Assembly (NCBI GenBank): GCA_013389015.1
Contig: JACAEE010000156.1
Coordinates: forward strand, 1 to 64,000
Direction of reading: 5' to 3'
DNA: 64,000 nt
Source of the DNA: Hydrogenophilaceae bacterium
GTDB taxonomy: Bacteria > Pseudomonadota > Alphaproteobacteria > Caulobacterales > Aquidulcibacteraceae
Made by a program: the position numbers and the translations under genes. How positions within the stretch are numbered: position 1 is the first letter of the stretch; every line of letters starts with the position of its first letter. Shown here in pieces: positions 30,170-38,500 of the stretch. Below the pieces are notes generated by a model. The model did not search any database. It was not told the origin of the DNA and was given only the letters and a program-made list of their open reading frames with translations.

Positions 30170-31207
30170 ATGGACGGATACAAGGTGCGCGTGGGCGTGA
30201 ATGGCTATGGCGTTATCGGCAAACGGATTGCCGACGCCGTCGCGGCGCAGGAAGACATGGAGCTTGCTGGCGTCGCCGATATTGTCGCCGATTGGCGCAT
30301 TCAACCGGCGCGCAGGCGCGGATTTGCGGTCTTTGCGGCCGCAGCCGACGCCGGGGCGGCAATGCGGGCGCAGGGCGTCGATATTGCCGGGGCGCTGGCG
30401 GACCTTGTCGCCCAAAGCGACGTTATCATCGACTGCACGCCGAAGAAGATCGCCGCGGCCAATATCGAAATCTACCGAGGCGCCGGTAAGAAGTTTATTG
30501 TCCAGGGCGGTGAAAAGCACGCCACCACCGGCCATTCGTTCGTGGCGGCGAGTTCTTACGCAAGCGCTTTGGACCGCCAGTCGACGCGTGTCGTGTCTTG
30601 CAACACGACCTCAATCGTGCGTACGCTTGGGGCGCTTAAGCGCGCGGGGCTTTTGCGGCGCGCGCGCGGCACATTGTTGCGGCGCGCCACCGATCCCTGG
30701 GAAAGCCATCTGGGCGGCGTCATGAATACGCTCGTCCCGGAAGCAAATATTCCAAGTCATCAAGGACCGGACGCGCAATCGGTCGATCCCGACCTCGATG
30801 TCGTGACCATGGCGGTAAAGACGCCTGAAACGCTCGCTCACGTGCATTATTGGACGGTGCAAATGACGCGGCCGGCCGGCAAGCAGGAGGTGCTGGAGGC
30901 GTTTGCGGTCTGTCCGCGCCTGCTGCCGATCCGCATGAGCGAGGGCCTGTCGGCAATCAACGCTGTCAAAGAATGGACCGCCGATGCTGGGCGCCTGCGC
31001 GGCGATCTTTATGAAGTTGCGTTCTGGGAGGATATGTTGACGGTCGAAGGCGATGAGCTCTTCTACGCCTACATGGTGGATAACCAGGCGATCGTCATTC
31101 CAGAAACCATTGACGCCATCCGCGCGCTTACCGGCGTGGAGCGCGAGGCCGATGCCTCCATGCGCAAGACCGATCGCGCGCTGGGCATCCCCCTCCGCAT
31201 TGGGTGA
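30170..31207 (+). CDS. Type II (archaeal-type) glyceraldehyde-3-phosphate dehydrogenase
   Basis: VRVGVNGYGVIGKRIADAVAAQEDMELAGVAD; SCNTTSIVRTLGAL catalytic Cys motif; IVQGGEKHATTGHSFVA; start reset to the ATG at 30170. Confidence 0.9.
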   Translation: MDGYKVRVGVNGYGVIGKRIADAVAAQEDMELAGVADIVADWRIQPARRRGFAVFAAAADAGAAMRAQGVDIAGALADLVAQSDVIIDCTPKKIAAANIEIYRGAGKKFIVQGGEKHATTGHSFVAASSYASALDRQSTRVVSCNTTSIVRTLGALKRAGLLRRARGTLLRRATDPWESHLGGVMNTLVPEANIPSHQGPDAQSVDPDLDVVTMAVKTPETLAHVHYWTVQMTRPAGKQEVLEAFAVCPRLLPIRMSEGLSAINAVKEWTADAGRLRGDLYEVAFWEDMLTVEGDELFYAYMVDNQAIVIPETIDAIRALTGVEREADASMRKTDRALGIPLRIG

Positions 31208-31234
31208 GCGCGCGCCGTCCGGACGCATTCGTCT

Positions 31235-32149
31235 GTGAAGTTGAGCCTTGCCCTTAGACTCGTCGCGGTGATGGCGCTTTGGGCCTCGTGCTTTCCGTTG
31301 CTCGTTATCGGCATAGAGCTTGCGCCGCATCTGGCGTTTGCGGCCCTGCGCGCGGGAGTTTCAGGCGCGATTCTGCTTGCGGCAGCGCTCGTGCTCAGGC
31401 GCGCAATGCCGCGCGGTTTACGCGAATGGGGACAAATTGCGCTCCTGGGTTTTTCCGGCTCCAGCCTGGGCTTTCTCGGCATGTTTCATGGCGCTGAGTT
31501 TCTCTCGCCGGGCCTGGCGACGCTCATCTTCAACACCCAGCCGCTGGCGGCGGCCTTGCTGGCGCGCTGGGTTTTGGGAGAACGGCTCGGACGAGGCGGA
31601 ACGCTGGGGCTTGCCCTGGGTTTTGCCGGCGTCATTTTGGTCGCCTGGCCCGGATTGAGCGCGCAGGACGCGCCCTTCTTCCTGGCAGGATTGGGATATC
31701 TGGCGCTGGCCGCGCTCGGCACGGCGGCGGGTAATGTGGTGATGAAGGGCGCGTCGCCGCGCCTTGACGCCGCCGTCTTCTTAGGCCTCAGCCTACTGAT
31801 CGGCGCTTTGCCGCTGGCGCTCGCCTCGGCGCTGACCGAGGATCTGTCATTTGCGTGGACGGCCAAGTTCGTGGTGGTGCTCTTGGCGCTGGCCATCTTC
31901 GGCACCGCGCTCGCGTTCTGGCTCTGGTTCGAAGCGCTAAAGCAGACAGCGCTCAGCACAGCCAACGCCTTTACTTTCCTAACGCCGGTGTTCGCGATTG
32001 CGCTCGGCGTTCAATTCTTTGACGAGCGCGTAGGTCCCTTCGAGATCGGCGGGGGGGCGCTCATTCTCGTTGGCGTCTGGCTTGCAGGGCGCAGCGGTGT
32101 TCGCTCCACGCCTGGAGCATCAAGCGATGATCGTTATCGGAAGGCGTGA
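31235..32149 (+). CDS. EamA/DMT family transporter
   Basis: Ten-TM pattern, WASCFPLLVIGIELAPHLAFAALRAGVSG and the repeated second half. Confidence 0.88.
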   Translation: MKLSLALRLVAVMALWASCFPLLVIGIELAPHLAFAALRAGVSGAILLAAALVLRRAMPRGLREWGQIALLGFSGSSLGFLGMFHGAEFLSPGLATLIFNTQPLAAALLARWVLGERLGRGGTLGLALGFAGVILVAWPGLSAQDAPFFLAGLGYLALAALGTAAGNVVMKGASPRLDAAVFLGLSLLIGALPLALASALTEDLSFAWTAKFVVVLLALAIFGTALAFWLWFEALKQTALSTANAFTFLTPVFAIALGVQFFDERVGPFEIGGGALILVGVWLAGRSGVRSTPGASSDDRYRKA

Positions 32150-32527
32150 TCGCAGTCGGTTCGATCTGCTGAAAGTACTTCGCTGGCGCGGCGGCGCTGG
32201 CGATTGATAGCTTTGCTCCTCCTCATACTCTTGCTCTTCATGGCGGTCATGCACATAGGCGGTGCAGCCTTCGAGGAAGCCGGGGTCTGGTCCCTGGCAC
32301 TGGTGGTAACCTTCTATGCGTTGGCTTTGCGCCCATGCGTAGCCCGCATCATGGCCTGAGCACTCGTCAGGACAGCCGCTGAGGTCGATGCGCGGCGGGG
32401 CGTCGCCTGCCGGTTGGACCACGCTTTCCGCCGGGGATTGCCGCGGCGCCGGCGCCTTGGGTGAGGGCGGGGCGCCGCACGCTGAGAGGAGGTTAAGGAG
32501 CGAAACAGCGGCCAACGTCTTCCACAT
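32120..32527 (-). CDS. Putative lipoprotein of unknown function
   Basis: MWKTLAAVSLLNLLSACGAPPSPKAPAP lipobox; follows the cyclic glucan synthase gene on the same strand. Confidence 0.5.
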   Translation of the reverse strand: MWKTLAAVSLLNLLSACGAPPSPKAPAPRQSPAESVVQPAGDAPPRIDLSGCPDECSGHDAGYAWAQSQRIEGYHQCQGPDPGFLEGCTAYVHDRHEEQEYEEEQSYQSPAPPRQRSTFSRSNRLRSRLPITIIA

Positions 32528-32539
32528 GAAGCTGGTCTC

Positions 32540-35500
32540 CTATGCTCCAGCTGGCGGATGCGTGTGCGGCGCGATTGCGCCAAGTGTGAGTTCAATGTGG
32601 TGGTCGCCCGCCTCAATGGGAATGTCCGCGGGACCAGATCCAATCCCTGTCCCATCGAACACGGCGCATGCAACTCCGCTTGAGACGCCGTCGGGATTGT
32701 CGACGCTCACTTTGAAGCGCGCGTCACGGATGCGAAGGCTCAGTTGAAAACCAGGCCAGGTTGCTGGAATGCATGGATCAATGCGCAGCCGGGCGCCCTC
32801 GATGCGCACGCCTAGAATGCTCTCCAGCCCGGCCCGGAAGAGAACGCCTGCCGATCCCGTGTACCAGCTCCACCCGCCCCGGCCAGGATGATGCGGTCCG
32901 CCGTATATGTCTGCGGCTGTTGCGTAGGGCTCGACCTTGTAGCGATGTGCATCAGCGCGCGTGCGCGCATGATTGATCGGATTGAGCATCCAGAAGAGAG
33001 CGGCGGCCTTGTCGCCTTGGCCGAGGGCGGCGAACGCCATGACGGACCACGCCGCAGCATGCGTGTACTGGCCGCCGTTTTCACGCACGCCTGCCGGATA
33101 GCCCTTGATGTAGCCGGGGTCTTGCGGCCCGCTGTCGAAGGGCGGGGCGAACAACAGCGCAATGTTTTCCTGCGGACGAATGAGATCACGCTCGAGCGAA
33201 GCCATGGCCCGTTCAGCCCGATTTGGGTCGCCCGCACCCGACAGCACCGCCCAAGATTGCGCGATGGCATCGATGCGGCATTCTTCGCTGGCGGCGGAGC
33301 CGAGCGGGGCGCCGTCGTCGAACCATCCTCGCTTGTACCAGTCGCCATCCCACGCCTCTTGCTCAAGCGCGGCGCTGAGCGCGCAAGCATGGGCGCGCCA
33401 GCGCGCAGTGCGCGCCGCATCGCCGCGCGCCTCCGCGATTGGCGCGAACTGATCGAGCGCGGCGTAGAGAAACCAACCCAGCCAGACGCTCTCGCCCGCG
33501 CCAGCGAGGCCGACGCGGTTAAAGCCGTCGTTCCAGTCGCCGCCGCCGATCAACGGCAGCCCGTGCGACCCGACCGCGAGGCTCGCGTCGAGCGCGCGGG
33601 CGCAGTGTTCGTAGAGACTGGCCGTCCCGGACAACGTTTTGGGGCTGAAGAATGCTTCCGGCTGACCAGGCGCGAGCGCGGGGCCCTCCAGGAATGGAAT
33701 GTCTTCGTCGAGCAGCGCGCCGTCGCCAGTGACGTTAAGGAAGTGAACGACAGCGTGCGCAAGCCAGAGCCGATCGTCGGAGATGCGCGTGCGCACGCCT
33801 TGGCCGGTCTCGGGCAACCACCAATGCTGAACGTCGCCCTCTGGGAACTGGCGCGCCGCAGCGGCAATGATGTGGGCGCGCGCGATTTCGGGCTTGAACG
33901 CCGCAATCGCCATCACATCCTGCAATTGATCACGAAAACCGAAAGCGCCGCTTGCCTGGTAGAGGCCAGAGCGCGCCCACATGCGGCAGGCCAGAGTCTG
34001 GTATAGCAACCGCCCGTTCATCATAAGATCGAACGAACGATCCGGCGTCTTGACTTCCACTGCGCTCAGAAACTCGCGCCAGAATTCCCGCGCCTCCGCT
34101 AACACCGCGTCGAGATCGGCGCTGCGATAGCGCGCCACCAGATCGCTCGCCTGGCTCGCGCTATCGGCGTCGCCCGTTAAGAGGACGATTTCTTCGCTTC
34201 GGCCGGGAGCAAGTTCGATCGTGGCTTCGAGCGCGGCGCACGGGTCAAATGCGGCGCCCAGCCGCCCTGAAAGCGGCGCGCCGTTGACCACCGCCGCGGG
34301 ACTTGAGAGCGATCCGTTGCGGCCGATAAATTCGCGCCTGTCGCCGGTCCAGCTCTGTTGGCGTCCGCCGAGATCGGCGAAGGCGACGCGCTCCTTAAAC
34401 GCTGTGCGCCAGCGGTTGCTGGCGAGGATCGCTCCAGTATTAGGACAACGTTCGGTGACGGTGAAGGGTTGCGCGGCGCCGCGCGAGGCGCCCAGCACCC
34501 ACTCCAGGTAAGCAGTGATCGAAAGCGTACGTGGGCGATCAGTGGTGTTGGCGATGTGCAGCCGCGAAACTTTTACCGGATCGGACAACGGGACATATTC
34601 GGTGAGAGCGAGCTTGATCCCCCGCGATTGGTGCTCAAAGCGGCTATAGCCGTGGCCGTGGCGAATGACGTAGGCGGCGCCCTCATCGCGCATGGGCGCA
34701 GGCGTCGGGCTCCACAGCTCGCCCGTGTCGCGATCGCGAATGAAGATGGCTTGTCCCGCCGCATCGCCGATCGGATCGTTTGACCATGGCGTGATCTGGC
34801 GTTCGCGGCTGTTTTGCGACCAGGCAAAGCTGGCGCCCGCCTCGCTGACCAGGAAGCCGAAGCTTTGGTTGGCCACCACGTTGATCCATGGCGCGGGCGT
34901 TGCTTGGCCGGGGGCCAAGGCGATGACGTATTCGCCGTTCTCGGCGAATCCGCCAAAGCCGTTGAAATAGTCGAGGTCAGGGGCGCGCGCGGGCGCTGCG
35001 AGGGCGGCGGCGGGAGCGCCGGCGTGCGCGCACCGCACACCGTGATGCTCGGTCTCAATCCGGCGGCGCAATTGCTGCGCAAGCCTGCCGGCCTCGCCAC
35101 GAAAAACCACGCGCGCGGCCGCTTCGAGCGCCGCGCGCGCCTCAGGGGAGATGAGATCGGTGCGCAGCAAATAGACCTGTCCCGCCGGCGGATCGCCGCC
35201 GATCCGCGGTCGCGCTTGGCTTGTCCGCACCGCGTTCTCAATGGCGAACTGGAGATCCTGTTGATAAGAGGCGCCGCGCGCATTGATGATAACGAGGTCG
35301 AAGGCCAAGCGCTTGGTCTGCAGGTATTCGAAGGCTTGGAGTGCGTCTTCAACAAGTCCAATTTGCTGAGGTTCGGACATCTCGACGAGCATGATCGGCA
35401 GATCGCCTGAAAGCCCCAGGCTCCAAAGCACGGATTGCTCGGCGCGTCCCTCGGCGATGACCTCGGGACGCGCCCGCATGGCGGAATTGGCGTAAATGAG

Positions 35501-38500
35501 GTGTCCGGCGAGGCTCTGGTAAAGCCCAGCTGTGTGCCGGTCCAGGTTCAAATGATGGAGTTCCACTTGCGCCTGCGTCCACGCAAGCGCTGCTGCGCGC
35601 TCGTACGCGGCAGAGTCATTGAGCTTGTCGACGAGGTGAAGAATATGTTCGCGCGTGTCCGCCGCCATAGTCCAGAATTGAAGGCGGCGAATTTCGCCCG
35701 GTTCGATGCGCAAGCGTCGCCGCAAGGAGAAAATCGGGTCGAGCGTTGCGCCAGTTGCACCCGACAATGGGGCGCCGCTGACGGCGCCAAGCGGCGCACG
35801 GACATCGCGCAAGCGACCGATGAACTTGGCGCGGTCGGTCTCGAAGTCGTGACGCCCGAGGCATTGGCCTTCAACGACCGCGAGGTGTGCAGCCCAGATC
35901 TCGGCCTCGCTCGGATCGCGGCGGCGTCTTGTCGCCAGCAATGCGCCGCCGGGCAGGCGCTGGGTCTCGATGAAGAGCTTGGAGAAGGCCGGATGGGCGA
36001 TATCCGCCCCCGCCGGCGCCAGCGCCAACTCCATGAAGGAGGTGACTTCAATTTCGCGCGCCCGCGAGCCGCAATTGCAGATGCTCAGACGGCGTACTTC
36101 AGCGTCATCTTCTTCAGATGCGATCACTTCGAGTTCAGTGGTGAGCCCGTCCGCTTCGCAGACGTACTCGGCCTTCTCTTCGGTAAAGGCGGCGCGGTGA
36201 TTGTGCTCGCTATGGCAGGCGGGCTGCAGCGTTGGCGACCAAAAGGCGCCGGTCTCGACATCTCTGAGATAGAGATAGCTGCCCCAATCGTCTCGCGTGG
36301 CGTCTTCGCGCCATCGCGTGATCATTCGCCCGCCCCAAGCGCTGTAGCCCGAGCCGGCAGCGCTCAGCATCACCTGATAGCGCCCGTTGGAGAGAAGATG
36401 CGTGGCGGGAGAGGCGCTCCATGGGCTCGGAGAACGCCGGTGCGGGGGGGATTGGGCAAGAGCGACGGCGTCGTTGCTTTGGGCGAGACTGGCGAATGCG
36501 GGAGGCTCGTGCGCTTCCCGAGGCGCGCGCTCCTGTAGCAACAGATCGAAGGCTTGGATGAGCGGATCGGCGTGGAACCAGGTTCTGAGCGCGCCATTGC
36601 AGACGGTGTTTGCGAGAGCGGTAATGATCATGCCTTGATGGTGGGACATGTAGGCGCGAACGATCTCTGCTCTCCGCCCGGCCGGGACGCGCTCTGGCGC
36701 AAAGTCGATGGCTTCATAAAAACCGAACCGCCCCGACGCGCCGATGTCAGCCAAACGCTCCAGATTGCGCATCGCAGCGCGTGGCGCGAACATGGCCGCG
36801 AGCGCTGTCGAATAGGGCGACACGACAAAATTATCGCCAAGGCCGCGCTTGAGGCCCAAACCCGGCACGCCGAAATTTGAATATTGGTAGGTTAGATCGA
36901 GGTCTCTAGCGTTGTAGGCGGATTCCGAAACTCCCCAAGGCGCTCGCCGCGCACGGCCATAATCAATCTGACGCTTGACGATGCGCTGGCTGGTCCGCCC
37001 GATCAGGCTTTCCTCGGGCTCGGCCATCACGAGGGCGGGCATCAGGTACTCGAACATGGACCCAGACCACGACACGAGCACCGCGCCGAACCCTGTGGGC
37101 GTAAGGGCGTGACTGAGCCGGAACCAGTGCTTGCTCGGGACGTCCCCTTTTGCGATGGCCAAGAGGCTGGCAAGGCGCGCCTCGGAGGCAAGCAAATCGT
37201 AGCAGCTAGGGTCGAGCGCCCCGTCTTGCTCGCGATAGCCGATCGACAGCAGCATGCGGTTGCGATCGAGGAGAAAGGCGAAGTCCATGCCGAGCGCGAG
37301 CGCGCGCAGCCGATCCGCCAGCGCCTCAAGCCGTGCGGGCAACTCGTCATGCTTCGGCTCGGCAAGCTCTCGCAATTGCCGCTCGATGCCGGAGGCCGCG
37401 GCGTTCAACCAAAACAGAATCTCGTTGCCGCTATCATCGGCGGGTTCGAGTGAGCGCACCGCCTCGCGGGCGACGGCCACGCCCGCAAGCAATGCGCCAA
37501 GCCGGCTCACATCTCTTACGCCGGTGCTTTGAAGTGTCGCAAACTCAGCCTCCAGGCCTTGCAGGTCGGCATCGAGCTGCGATCCGCCAACTCCGGAGGC
37601 CCGCGCCTCACGTCGCGCAAGAGCGAGCGCCTCGACATCGAAGCCTGGGTCGACGGCGTCATGCTTCCAGTCGAGGCAGGCCTGGGCGACTGTCAGCAGG
37701 TGGCCCGCGAGATTGCCGCTATCGACCGTCGACACGTAACGCGGCTCAAGCGGCTGAAGATTGTGCGTGTCGTACCAATTGTAGAAGTGGCCGCGACAGC
37801 GCTTGAGCTTGTCGAGCGTTGCGAGCGTCGCCTCCAGACGATCGGCCGCCTCGCGCACGCTGATCCAGCCAAAACGGCGTACGGCCGCTGTCGAGAGCAG
37901 GTAGAGGCCGATGTTGGTCGGCGATGTGCGATGGGCGGCGGCGGGTTCGGGCGTTTCCTGAAAATTGTCCGGCGGGAGCAGGTTGTGCTCCGCCGTCACG
38001 AACGTTTCGAAGTAGCGCCAGGTTTTCCGCGCGATGAGTCGGAAGGCGGCCGCATCGGCCGCTGAGAGCAGCCGTGCCCTGGGCTCGGGTCGCGGCCGGC
38101 TGGCCCACAACGCGATGGCTGGCGAAGCGACCCACAGAAGCGCAAACGCGATCGGCATTACGCTGGGCGGAGAATCGCGACCGAGCACGGCGATTGCGGC
38201 GGCGACGAGGGCGACAACAAGGGCGCCGCTCATTGCCGCATAATAGCTCGCGAGGTTCGCACGCCCTCCGAATGAAGCCTGGGCTGCGGGGGTCCATTCG
38301 AGCAGCTTTCTGCGCGTCATCAGCCGCAGCAAGGTGCGCAAGACAGCGTCGCTCATGAGCCACGCTTGATGGGCGAGTAGCACAAGCGAAAGCAGCCATT
38401 GCGCGGATGCCATTTGGAGATCGGCGGCGAGCGAACGCAGGTGATGAGTAAACGAATTGCTGCGCCAATGCGGGGCTGCGGCAATGACGGGAAGGAAGGG

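Noticed and set aside
29057-30535. 492-aa version of the 2-hydroxyacid dehydrogenase
   Set aside because: The extension runs across the promoter motifs and the GAPDH gene; the dehydrogenase domain starts at MKVAVLEAEQ (30058).
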